Part shown: positions 49,128 through 59,400 of the stretch, one piece after another
Layout of the letters: every line of letters begins with the position of its first letter
Position numbering within the stretch: position 1 is the stretch's first letter
Origin: Phragmites australis
Lineage: Eukaryota; Streptophyta; Magnoliopsida; Poales; Poaceae
Assembly (NCBI RefSeq): GCF_958298935.1
Contig: NC_084927.1
Coordinates: 20,534,001-20,598,000 of the forward strand
Direction: 5' to 3'
DNA: 64,000 nucleotides
Program-made: the position numbers and the translations under genes
The notes under the pieces: model-generated
Seen by the model: only the letters and a program-made list of their open reading frames with translations
Told to the model about the DNA's origin: nothing
The model's database searches: none

Positions 49128-49907
49128 CAGGCCATGCATGCATTTGCATCCATGCACTGCACTATCGATGAGAGCTCGTACGACTAGGGAGCCAATCGCT
49201 GCATCTCATGCACAAGACCGCACATGCAAAAGCTAGTGCGAGCTTACTAATACCGCATGTACATCGATCTCCCATCCCTTGCACAGTGGGGTCACATCAC
49301 ATGCATGGTTGCATGCATGGTCTGGTGAGCCTTGCACGCATACGCAGCTGGTTCTCGCATCCAACGGGCCAAGCATGTCGTGGTGCGTGACGGACAGCAA
49401 TGCACATGCGCTGCGCGCCGTGACAAGGATCGGGCGGGTCAGTCGGTGGCACTGGCACCAACACCAACAGGTCCAACACCATCCATCCCCCGCGGATGAG
49501 ATACGCTAGCTGCAAGCAGACGCATGTGCAGCGACTGCCGCCGAGGACAAGGATTGATGCGTACGCCGACGAGCGCACAGGAATGGCGTGATCCGTCAGC
49601 AATTACTCCACACGGGCGCAGCTAGCCTTGTATTGCCCCTGCACGACGAGCCGATCCACGGGTGCAGTGAGCGCGGCAGCATGGTGCCGGCTCCTCTGGT
49701 TTCTTGCCCAGCCTGGGCTCTTAGTAGGCTACGACGAGAGCACGCTTCGTGTTTATGAGGCGGGGTTGCGGACCTTGCGCTGCCGGTGCGTCACGGAATG
49801 GCATGCATGGCACGGGCTATGCTACTGCCCAGCATGACGGTCGTGATCGGTACAGATCCATGTCCATGTGTGCCACGCCCCCCGCTCTTTGATCTAGCCG
49901 CTCATGT
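49128..49907. other. Unique GC-richer segment with CATGCA clusters
   Basis: CATGCATG-type RY words occur at about 49134-49143, 49301-49320 and 49802-49809. Short open frames on both strands have no recognised domain. It may be host promoter or gene-flank DNA isolated between two retrotransposons. Confidence 0.35.
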
Positions 49908-49952
49908 GATTGGGCGTGGTGGATGTGAACATGCCATGATTAGGGGAGGATT
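49908..49952 (+). repeat. Displaced copy of the end of element C pol and polypurine tract
   Basis: These 45 bp (starting GATTGGGCGTGGTGG) match 54626-54670, the last codons of pol, its stop and the purine tract, and they directly precede the 5' LTR. No pol sequence lies further left. See the separate finding. Confidence 0.9.
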
Positions 49953-50382
49953 TGTTAGGATATTTAATCATGTCATTGTGTCAAATAAAGTAAAAAAACT
50001 CAGTCCAATGCAGGACACAGTATAGGTCGTAGTTAGTTTCAGTCAGTTAGCATTTTTCGATTGCTGTTAGTATTGTCGTGAGACTCGGCTTGTGGGATGG
50101 CCCGAAGTCAGAGCTCGTGGCTGAAGAATCGGGCAAATGGCCCATGTATTCGTTTGTTCATTTGTCTATTTAATAGAGTCCAGAAAACGCTGCGGGAAAA
50201 TGGAGAGCAGCACAAAATTTGCTTGGGTTTAGAGTCTAATACAGTCTCGCTGTAGCTGTCTTCTGTTGTCGAATTCTTATCAGAGTTGAGCACTGAGTGA
50301 AGCATCTGAACCAATTCCAGAGCTAGTGCTGTGAGGTGTTCATACGATCGGTGAGGAGAGTGAATCGACATTGGCAACGTCA
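49953..50382 (+). repeat. Element C 5' LTR
   Basis: It runs from TGTTAGGATATTTAATC to GGCAACGTCA. A TATTTAATA near 50167 is a possible TATA box. Confidence 0.92.
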
Positions 50383-50384
50383 AG

Positions 50385-50397
50385 TGGCATCAGAGCC
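50385..50397 (+). other. Primer-binding site of element C
   Basis: TGGCATCAGAGCC is one mismatch from the tRNA-iMet complement TGGTATCAGAGCC and lies 2 bp after the LTR. Confidence 0.85.
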
Positions 50398-50415
50398 AGG
50401 CCAGTTTGATCAGCA

Positions 50416-51345
50416 ATGCCGAGGGGAGCGCGTTCAGTATCACCGACATCCACTCGTCCCAGGTTTTCTGCCGGAGAAGGCAGCGGAGGCGGCGGTGACC
50501 GCGGCCTGTTGGTACACAAGGTGGTCCGGGAGATCGGAGGAACGGTGAACTACCCCACCCTCACACGTACAAACTACACCGACTGGGCAGCACTCATGAA
50601 GGTAATGCTTCAAGCTCGTGGTCTATGGGAGGCGGTGAACTTCGGCACGATCGACTTCCATGAAGACCGGCTGGCCCTGGAGGCCATCCTTCGAGCTGTT
50701 CCACCAGAAATGGTGGGAAATCTCGCCGGGAAGAGCAGTGCAAAGCTGGCCTGGGAGGCGATCAAGACCATGTATGTTGGGGTTGATCGTGTCCGCAGGG
50801 CAAAGGCACAGACGCTACGCCGGGAGTTCGACGCTCTCACGTTTCGCAACGGGGAGACCGTAGACGACTTCACGATGAGGATCACTGGTCTGGCAAACCA
50901 ATTGACGACCTCAGGTGACCCGCACGATGACGAGATGGTCGTGCGACGCTTCCTGCAGGCTGTCCCACCGAAGTTCTCCCAAATTGCGCTCTCGATCGAA
51001 ACCTTACTCGATCTGGAAACGCTTTCTGTGGAGGAACTCGCGGGCCGGCTCAAAGCAGTAGAAGAGCGACATGGTGCTGACGTTGCGACAGGCTCCAACA
51101 CCGGAGGAAAACTATTGCTTACTGAGGAGGAGTGGCAGGCGCGCCAGAAGCAGCGCCAAGCTGGAGAGGAGACCTCTGGCGGCCCCAGATCGGGTCGTGG
51201 ACAGTGGCACGGCGGCAAGTCGTCGATGCGCAGATGCGAGGGCTCGCGCGACAAGAAGGGCGGTGTGCGAGATCTCTCGCGCGACAAGTGTCGCAATTGC
51301 GGGAAATATGGGCACTGGGCACGTGATTGTCGCAGCAAGCAATAA
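50416..51345 (+). CDS. Gag polyprotein of element C, 309 aa
   Basis: This is the structural protein that assembles the virus-like particle around the element's RNA. ATG 50416 is the first start after the primer site. Residues about 40-70 (TRTNYTDWAALMKVMLQARG) form the N-terminal copia gag motif. Residues about 95-215 are the UBN2 gag core. Residues 292-305 are a complete CCHC zinc knuckle (C292, C295, H300, C305; CRNCGKYGHWARDC). The frame ends at TAA 51343-51345 right after RSKQ and, without the stop, would continue straight into pol. Copia elements normally encode gag and pol as one frame, so this is either a nonsense mutation (CAA to TAA would suffice) or a read-through stop. Codons are GC-rich and the frame is otherwise clean. 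Confidence 0.92.
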   Translation: MPRGARSVSPTSTRPRFSAGEGSGGGGDRGLLVHKVVREIGGTVNYPTLTRTNYTDWAALMKVMLQARGLWEAVNFGTIDFHEDRLALEAILRAVPPEMVGNLAGKSSAKLAWEAIKTMYVGVDRVRRAKAQTLRREFDALTFRNGETVDDFTMRITGLANQLTTSGDPHDDEMVVRRFLQAVPPKFSQIALSIETLLDLETLSVEELAGRLKAVEERHGADVATGSNTGGKLLLTEEEWQARQKQRQAGEETSGGPRSGRGQWHGGKSSMRRCEGSRDKKGGVRDLSRDKCRNCGKYGHWARDCRSKQ

Positions 51346-51378
51346 CGCGAGCGCAAGGAGGAGGTAAATCTAGCTGAG

Positions 51379-54300
51379 GTGCAGGATGATCAGCCCGCGC
51401 TCCTCATGGCCGAGCGTGTTCAGAACATTGTTGCCGCGACAGAGCATGTATTCCTCAACGAAGAGAAGGTGATTCCACGCGACGGCAACCCCGACTTGTG
51501 GTACCTGGACACCGCTGCTAGTAACCACATGACAAGCAATCGTGCCATGCTCACGTCGCTCGACGAATCCGTGAAGGGCACGGTCAAGTTTGGTGACGGA
51601 TCGCTGGTGGAAATCAAAGGGCGAGGCGCCGTCGTGTTCAACTACAAGAATGCTGAACACCGTGTGCTTACAGATGTGTATTTCATCCCTCGCCTGCGTA
51701 GCAACATCGTGAGCTTGGGTCAACTCGACGAGAATGGCTGCAAGGTGGTCATCAAGGACGGTGTGCTCACCATCTTCGACACGGCGCGCCTACTGCTGAT
51801 GCAAGTCAGGCGATCAAGCAATCGCCTGTATGTCCTCAAGCTGAACATCGCCGAACCCGTGTGCTTGCTCGCGAAAGCCGATGATGTCGCATGGCGATGG
51901 CATGCGCGTTTCGGCCACCTCCATTTTCGGGCAATGCATGATCTCATCGCTAAGAAGATGGTCGATGGCGTGCCTCCTATCAACCAGCTCGAGCAGGTCT
52001 GTGACAGCTGCATACTCGCCAAACAACACAGAAGCCCATTCCCGCAAGCATCGGCCTATCGCGCAGAACGTCTACTGGAGCTCGTGCATGGCGACCTGTG
52101 CGGACCGATTTCTCCTGCGACTCCGCGCGGCAGTAAGTACTTCATGCTGATCATCGACGGTTGCAGCAGGTACATGTGGGCCGAAATACTGCAGAGTAAA
52201 GATGAAGCCTTCAAGTACTTTCGCAAGATCAGAGCACTTGCAGAAACCAATCGGGAGGTGAAGTTGAAGGCGTTCAGAACCGATCGAGGTGGAGAATTCA
52301 ACTCATCGGAGTTCGACACGTGGTGTGGTGAACAAGGCATTCGGAGGTACACGACGGCGCCGTACTCACCGCAGCAAAATGGAGTTGTCGAGCGGCGGAA
52401 TCAGACCGTCGTTGAGATGGCTCGTGCGTTGCTCAAAAGCATGGCGGTGCCAGCCATGTTCTTGGCGGAGGCCGTAAAGACTGCGGTGCATATCCTGAAC
52501 CGCTCACCAACGAGAAGTCTGAAGGAGAAGACACCATATGAAACTTGGTACGGGCGGCGACCAAACGTGTCCTATTTCAGGACTTTTGGTTGCATCGCCC
52601 ATGTAAAGAAGGTCGGCCCCGGTATCTCCAAGCTCTCGGATCGATCGGCGCCAATGGTGTTCGTTGGTTATGAAGACGGGAGCAAGGCGTACAGGGTCTA
52701 TGATCCAAAGGAGAAGAAGCTTCACATCACGCGAGATGTGATTTTTGAAGAGGACAGGCCGTGGGATTGGGCGGCAACTCAAGCGGCAAGATCCGTCGAA
52801 CACTACCCTGACACATTCGTCATCGAGCACTCTACCGTATATGACGCAAGCACTGCCTCTACAGGAGAAGGCCGTGTCTCGGAGGGATTCCGGAGCACAG
52901 AAGGGTCAGAGGTACGCACGACTGAAGCACCGGTGGGAGGCTCTGATCGCACACCGGAAGGTCCGATCACCAGAGTCGAATGGGCGACGCCGCCATTGGG
53001 ACAGACACTCGACACTGAAGGAGTGCCACTCCGGTTCCGCACCATTCAAAACATCATCGACGCTCCAGAGGCGCGCGACCTGGAGTTCACTGGCCTGTGC
53101 ATGTTTGCAGCTGAAGAACCGACGGATGTGGATCAGGCCCTCAAGCAAGAAAGCTGGAGGAGAGCCATGGAGGATGAACTGCACGCCATTGAGGAAAACA
53201 AGACCTGGGAACTTGTATGCCTCCCAGCAGGACACCGAGCGATTGGACTCAAATGGGTATTTAAGCTCAAGAAGAATCCCCAGGGGCAGGTGGTGAAGTA
53301 CAAGGCGCGCTTGGTCGCTAAAGGATTTGCCCAGAGGCAAGGAGTTGACTTCGACGAGGTGTTCGCGCCGGTGGCTCGCATGGAAACTGTCCGTGTACTG
53401 ATCGCATTGGCGGCGCACGCCAGCTGGGAAGTCCATCATATGGACGTGAAGTCGGCCTTCCTCAACGGAGACCTCACGGAGGAGGTATATGTTCAGCAAG
53501 TTCCTGGCTTCATCAACCCCAATCGCGAGCACATGGTGTACCGTTTGCACAAGGCGCTGTATGGATTGAGGCAGGCGCCGCGTGCGTGGAATGCCAAACT
53601 CGATGACGCACTGCACCAACTCGGCTTCAGGCGCAGTCCACTGGAGCATGCAGTGTATAGAAGAGCACATGGTGATCAATTGCTGCTGGTAGGAGTGTAT
53701 GTGGATGATCTCATCATCACCGGCGCTGCAACTGACACCATCGAAGAATTCAAGCAGCAGATGAGGAATATCTTCAAAATGAGTGATCTTGGATTGTTGG
53801 CTTACTATCTTGGGATTGAAGTGAAGCAGGAACTCAAAAGGATCACACTGTGTCAAAGCAGTTATGCACGCAAGCTCGTGGAATTAGCCGGCCTGGTAGG
53901 ATGCAACCCATGTGCAACACCGATGGAAAACAAGCTCAAGCTGTCCAAGGATGAAGGAGGAACTGCAGTGGATACCACTGAGTATAGAAGCATTGTGGGG
54001 AGCTTAAGATATTTGGTAAATACAAGGGCTGACATAGCTTTTGCTGTTAGGTTGGTCAGTCGGTTCATGGAGTCTCCAACAATGCAGCACATGGCAGCTG
54101 TGAAACATCTGCTCAGGTATGTGAGTGGTACATTGAGTTTTGGTTGTTGCTACAAATATACTGGAAGGACAAAGATAGAACTGATTGGATATTCAGATAG
54201 TGATTTTGCTGGAGATGCAGTTGATAGAAGGAGTACTTCTGGAATGGTATATTTCCTCGGTGAAAGTCTAATTACCTGGACTTCACAAAAACAGAAAGTT

Positions 54301-54657
54301 GTTGCCCTTTCTTCATGTGAGGCGGAATATATAGCAGCAGCCACAACAGCATGTCAAGGAATATGGCTTAGCAGGTTGATTGGAGAGCTGACAGGAGACA
54401 ATCCAAGGAAGTTTCAGTTGTTTGTGGATAACAAATCAGCTCTGGAGCTGTGCAAGAATCCAGTACATCATGGACGCAACAAACACATTGACACACAATT
54501 CCATTTCATCCGTGAATGTGTCAGTGAAGAAAGAATGAACATCGATCATGTTCGAACGGAGGAACAGGTAGCTGATATTCTGACGAAATCCCTTGGGCGG
54601 GTGAAGTTCACAGAGCTGCGACAAAGATTGGGCGTGGTGGATGTGAACATGCCATGA
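51379..54657 (+). CDS. Pol polyprotein of element C (protease, integrase, RT, RNase H), 1092 aa
   Basis: It is in the same frame as gag; the open frame actually begins right after the gag stop (51346), and 51379 is its first ATG. Protease: LDTAASNHM with D44. Integrase: zinc finger H175, H180, C208, C211, and catalytic D239, D302, E338 (D-X62-D-X35-E). Reverse transcriptase from about residue 607 (KWVFKLKK) with YVDD at 774-777. RNase H with D940, E981 and D1017. The order PR-IN-RT-RH is the copia order. All key residues are present and no internal stop occurs, so the enzymes could be active if gag-pol is translated. It ends ...RQRLGVVDVNMP, 13 bp before the 3' LTR. Confidence 0.95.
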   Translation: MQDDQPALLMAERVQNIVAATEHVFLNEEKVIPRDGNPDLWYLDTAASNHMTSNRAMLTSLDESVKGTVKFGDGSLVEIKGRGAVVFNYKNAEHRVLTDVYFIPRLRSNIVSLGQLDENGCKVVIKDGVLTIFDTARLLLMQVRRSSNRLYVLKLNIAEPVCLLAKADDVAWRWHARFGHLHFRAMHDLIAKKMVDGVPPINQLEQVCDSCILAKQHRSPFPQASAYRAERLLELVHGDLCGPISPATPRGSKYFMLIIDGCSRYMWAEILQSKDEAFKYFRKIRALAETNREVKLKAFRTDRGGEFNSSEFDTWCGEQGIRRYTTAPYSPQQNGVVERRNQTVVEMARALLKSMAVPAMFLAEAVKTAVHILNRSPTRSLKEKTPYETWYGRRPNVSYFRTFGCIAHVKKVGPGISKLSDRSAPMVFVGYEDGSKAYRVYDPKEKKLHITRDVIFEEDRPWDWAATQAARSVEHYPDTFVIEHSTVYDASTASTGEGRVSEGFRSTEGSEVRTTEAPVGGSDRTPEGPITRVEWATPPLGQTLDTEGVPLRFRTIQNIIDAPEARDLEFTGLCMFAAEEPTDVDQALKQESWRRAMEDELHAIEENKTWELVCLPAGHRAIGLKWVFKLKKNPQGQVVKYKARLVAKGFAQRQGVDFDEVFAPVARMETVRVLIALAAHASWEVHHMDVKSAFLNGDLTEEVYVQQVPGFINPNREHMVYRLHKALYGLRQAPRAWNAKLDDALHQLGFRRSPLEHAVYRRAHGDQLLLVGVYVDDLIITGAATDTIEEFKQQMRNIFKMSDLGLLAYYLGIEVKQELKRITLCQSSYARKLVELAGLVGCNPCATPMENKLKLSKDEGGTAVDTTEYRSIVGSLRYLVNTRADIAFAVRLVSRFMESPTMQHMAAVKHLLRYVSGTLSFGCCYKYTGRTKIELIGYSDSDFAGDAVDRRSTSGMVYFLGESLITWTSQKQKVVALSSCEAEYIAAATTACQGIWLSRLIGELTGDNPRKFQLFVDNKSALELCKNPVHHGRNKHIDTQFHFIRECVSEERMNIDHVRTEEQVADILTKSLGRVKFTELRQRLGVVDVNMP

Positions 54658-54670
54658 TTAGGGGAGGATT

Positions 54671-55102
54671 TGTTAGGATATTTAATCATGTCATTGTGTC
54701 AAATAAAGTAAAAAAACTCAGTCTAATGCAGGACACAGTATAGGTCGCAGTTAGTTTCAGTCAGTTAGCATTTTTCGGTTGCTGTTAGTATTGCCGTGAG
54801 ACTCGGCTTGTGGGATGGCACGAAGTCAGAGCTCGTGGCTGAAGAATCGGGCAAATGGCCCATTTATTCGTTTGTTCATTTGTCTATTTAATAGAGTCCA
54901 GAAAACTCTGCGGGAAAATGGAGAGCAGCACAAAATTTGCTTGGGTTTAGAGTCTAATATTCAGTCTCGCTGTAGCTGTCTTCTGTTGTCGAATTCTTAT
55001 TAGAGTTGAGCGCTGAGTGAATCATCTGAACCAATTCCAGAGCTAGTGCTGTGAGGTGTTCATACAATCGGTGAGGAGAGTGAATCGACATTGGCAACGT
55101 CA
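54671..55102 (+). repeat. Element C 3' LTR
   Basis: It pairs with 49953-50382 at a constant offset of 4718 at its start and ends GGCAACGTCA. Element D begins only 46 bp further right. Confidence 0.92.
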
Positions 55103-55148
55103 GTCGCCAGCCGGCGAGTCGAGTCAGTCTCACTCTCCGACTGCCAGC

Positions 55149-56496
55149 TGAAAGAAATGGTGAAGGATAGGCAAGAGCAATTGAGCCAGCGCACTGATCC
55201 TCTCGGGATCATTCCATTAAATAGATCAATTACATAATACATGAATCCATGATCCGAAATGGAAGGAGAACATGACTACAATTCAGCTGATCCACTAACA
55301 TCTAGCTAACTAAACAAGTCACCAGAGTCAGTCGTGCATGCTGAACTTCTGAACCACTACATAAAAAATAGACAAAGAAGAAACAAAATTAGTGACATAT
55401 CGTTGAGATCCATCACTAAAGACTCATTAGTAACAGGTTATAACAGGACCCGTCTCTAATGATAATAGTAACAGCTCAAGTTGTGACTCATCACTAATTA
55501 TCTTCAATAATGACGGGTTATCCTAGATCAATCATTAGTGATGGATCAAATTATGACTTGTCACTAAGGACAATATTCACAATTATTTTTTTCTTATTTT
55601 TTCTCACCTCAGCAACATTAGAATAGGAATCATTGTACATTTTTGCTCAAGTTTGATGTAAGGGGTGACGACTATGGACATAAACACGCGTTCTGAAAAT
55701 GGTACAGAGACCTCATGAGTCAAGAACTCAATCTTATAGGCCAAATTTGACCTCGAAAATTTTGCTGAACCCGACATAGTGGGAAGAAACGGATGTAACT
55801 TTTTCTTTAGATGTCCGCATAAGATATTCAGAAATTCATAAAATATTAATACAAATTTGGATGAAGAAATTTTTTATATGTAAATTATAACCCTCAATGA
55901 AATTTTACAAAAATCAATTATTAGTGGAGGGTCGTGGTTATAACACATCACTAATGACCTTTGGCAAAAAATGTTAAAATAATAAAATATCTGGTTTCTA
56001 TTACAACTACATGATAGATGAGGTGGAAAGTGGGCTACATGCGAGGGGAGGTTGCGGGTTCAATTCACATGGAACACAGATTGGAAACAGTGTGAAAAAT
56101 AGCTTGGCTTGTGGGGCATAAGCGATGGGCCTCTGCGGGGATGGCTCGGGTGAAATTTTTTTAAAACATTCTTCAGTCATTAGTGATGGGTCAAGATTAC
56201 GACCCGTCACTAATATTCAGTTATTAGTGACGGGTGACGGTTACGACCCCTCACTAATGGCTGAACACTAGTAACGGGTAACGGTTATGATCCATTACTA
56301 ATAACCTCATTAGTAACAGGTCATAACCCATCATTAATGACCTCTTATTAGTAATGCATTCGAGGTGACGGGTGCAGAGCCCAACACTAATGGCGATTAT
56401 CATTCATCACTAATGAACTTTTTTTACGTAGTGAACTCTGAATTAGCCTGACCGCTGTCAACGTACTGAAGACCGAGCACAATGCATATCTTAACA
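55149..56496 (-). repeat. Element D 3' LTR, split by a CACTA element
   Basis: LTR parts 55149-55354 and 56437-56496 align with 60724-60998. The end TGTTAAGATATGCATTGTGC (- strand) matches the 5' LTR with one change. Confidence 0.88.
55355..56433. mobile_element. Non-autonomous CACTA element, 1079 bp
   Basis: Termini are CACTACATAAAAAA (left) and TTTTTTACGTAGTG (right), an inverted pair with one mismatch. The 3-bp target duplication AAC is at 55352-55354 and 56434-56436, as expected for CACTA transposons. Subterminal repeats of the TTAGTGACGGGT / ACCCGTCACTAAT type fill both sides. No transposase frame is present, so it depends on a helper. It inserted into the element D LTR, so it is younger than element D. 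The same terminus type begins the element at 63167. Confidence 0.92.
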
Positions 56497-59400
56497 GCCC
56501 TCCCCCCCCCCCCCCCAATCACAACATGATCTCTTCATGTTGAGATTGTGACAAATGGCACTGAATGGCTCTCTTGACAATGACTTGGTGAAAATGTCAG
56601 CTACCTGATCTTTTGATGAGATGAACCACACTTCTAGAGCTTTGCGTGCCACCTGCTCATGAACAAAATGAAAATCTACTTCAATATGCTTTGTGTGAAC
56701 GTGAAACATAGGGTTGGTAGTGAGATAGGTTACTCCAATGTTATCACACCACAACAATAGATGTTTATACAGAGAAACACCAAGTTCCTTCAACAGTGAC
56801 TGGATCCAAATGATTTTTCTATCACATTAGCTATATAGCTATCGCCTTATACTCAGCTTAAGTGCTTGACCGTGAGACAGTAGCTTATTTGCGAGAGATC
56901 CAAGACACCAAATTCAATCCTAGGAACACAACAAATCCACTGGTTGACCATCATCGTCAAGGCAACCAGCTCAGTCAGTGTCAAAAATGGTGCGGATGGT
57001 GAGTTGAGTGAATACGCAGGCCGTGATCAAGAGTCCCCTTATATACCAAAGTATGCATTTAACTGCAACGCAATGCATATCTCTTGGAGATTGAATGTAC
57101 TGACAAACTCTATTGAAGGCATGACAAATATGGTCGAGTTATTGTTAAATATTGGAGGTCCCCCCCCCCCCCCAAAATGCTTCTATACTGAAACTTGTGT
57201 TGTTCATTCAGAAGTACTCCTTGATCTCTGGAAATCCCGGAATGCCATGGGTGTAGATATTGGTTTACACCTTTACATATGTGCTCTTTTCAGCAAATCA
57301 AGTATATACCACTTTTGAGACATTATGAGACCCGCACTTCCTTGCTTGACTTCATTGCCTAGAAAATAGTCTAAGGGACCAAATCCTTGACAGCCAAGTT
57401 GCTCATAAGTTGTAGAATCAATCTCTTTGTGGCTACAGAGGATGAGCTCACAGTAATAATATCATCCACATAAATGAGCATAAAGATTGTGACTCCACCT
57501 TGACTGAAAATGAACAAGGAAGCATCAGCCTTGAAGATTTGAACCCCAGTTCCTACAGCTTACTGGTCAGTCGAGAATGCCAAGCTCGGGGAGCTTGTTT
57601 GAGCCCATAAAGTGCTTTCTTTAGTCAACATATGTGTGATGGCTGATCTGGACATCATACCCGGGAGGTTGTTTCATATATACCACCTCCTCCAAAAAGC
57701 CATGAAGAAAGGCATTTTCAATATCTATCTGATGGAGAGCCCAGCCTTTGGAGATTGCCAATGAAAGGATTATCCTGATTATTGTGGGTTTAACAACTGG
57801 ACAAAATGTGTCAAGGTAATCAACCACATACTGTTGTTTGAAACCTTTAGCCACTAGCTGAGCTTTGAGTCTCTCAATTGAGCTATCAGACCTTCTCTTA
57901 ACCTTATAAACTATCAATTAAATTTATACCTTTCTTGGGAGGAAAAAGATCCCAAGTCTCATTTTTCATCAATGTTGAGTACTCAACATCCATGGCTTGC
58001 TTCCAACCTGGATGTGACATTGCTTCTTGCAAGGTGACGAGCTCAGAAACAGCAGACAAGGCTATTATCGGATTCTATTAAGTCACAGAGTCGGCAAAGC
58101 CATATGCATGTTCTGAATACCTCTCAGTGCCATCCGTAAATTCTTTTGGCTTTGATATGTTGTCACAAAGTCGAGTACGCATGGGATGGCATCTAGATGC
58201 TTCAGTTGGATCACCTTCAGCTTGATCATCATTTCCATGTACATGTTGTCTACTGCCTGAATAGGACTGCTTCCTGAAACATCTGCAGGAGGGGTGCTAG
58301 CATTAACACTGTTAGCATTAGATACATACTCACTGGGACCAGTGCTCATGGGAGATTCACTCACTACTGGTTCAAAAGAATTAGTACTTAGGAGGTCATG
58401 TTCTTGACAGAGACTTGTTTTGTGCAAAACAGGCAAAAGCATGGGATGATGAGAGTTCCTCAATGTGTGTGTTTCTGAGTCAAACTGAATAGCAAAAGGA
58501 TATTGTGCTTCATCAAAAACAACATCACTACCATTGGATTTATCAAAGCATTGGTAGCCTCTATGGGATGAACTGTAGCCTAGAAAATCACATTGTTTGG
58601 TTATGAAATTGAACTTTCTAGTGTTGTATGCTCGGAGATTGGGCCAACAGGTACAACCGAAGACACTAAGGGGAGCATAATCAGGATTGATATTCAATAA
58701 TTTGTTTATTGGTGTGTCATGATTAATAGTTCAATTAGGCATTCTATTAATCAGATGACATGCTATTTGGAAAGCCTCATCCAAGAATCGAAGAGGCATA
58801 TGAGTTTGGGCAAGAAGAGTAAGGCATGTTTCAATGACATGTCTATGTTTTCGTTCGACAATACTGTTCTGTTGGTGTGTATGAGGGCAAGAAATGCAAT
58901 GAGATATTCCTAACATGTTAAAATAGCTGTGAAGTCGATTATATTCTCCCCCTCCCCCTCCAATTGGACAGAACAACATGAATCTTAGACTTCATAAGTG
59001 TCTCTACATGTGTTTTGGAACTGAAGAAACACTGATTCAACTTCAGATTTACATTTCAGAAAATAAATCCAAAAAAATTGCTGTAGTCATCAACAAAAGA
59101 CACATAATACTTAGAATTATTGATTGATGGATGGGCTGGCCCCCAAACATCAGTATGGACAATTTCCAATGGAGAAGATGAAACATGAGAGGAGTGATCA
59201 AAGGGCAGCTGATGAGCTTTCCCTTGCCGACAAGAATCACAAATCAAAGGAGAAGATTTATTTTCAGCTACAACAATGTTATTGTTTTGCAAAATTATAA
59301 GGATTATTGTAGAAGATGGCTTACCCAATCGTCGATGCCACTATTCTTGAGTAATTTTAGCTGAAAGAAGAGCTTGGACATGTCTTTTACGAGGAAGCAT

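Larger units (their letters stand above)
49953..55102 (+). mobile_element. Element C: young copia retrotransposon (Ivana/Oryco-like), nearly intact
   Basis: LTRs are 49953-50382 (430 bp) and 54671-55102 (432 bp). By eye they differ at about 11 substitutions and one 2-bp indel, about 97% identity. The primer site is at 50385, gag at 50416-51345, pol at 51379-54657 and a purine tract at about 54659-54670. Gag and pol are in one frame separated by a single TAA. All catalytic residues are present. The KHIDTQFHFIREC and DILTKSLGRVKF end of RNase H suggests the Ivana/Oryco lineage, with low certainty. No target duplication is seen, because the left side carries a 45 bp piece of pol instead of host DNA. 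Confidence 0.92.
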
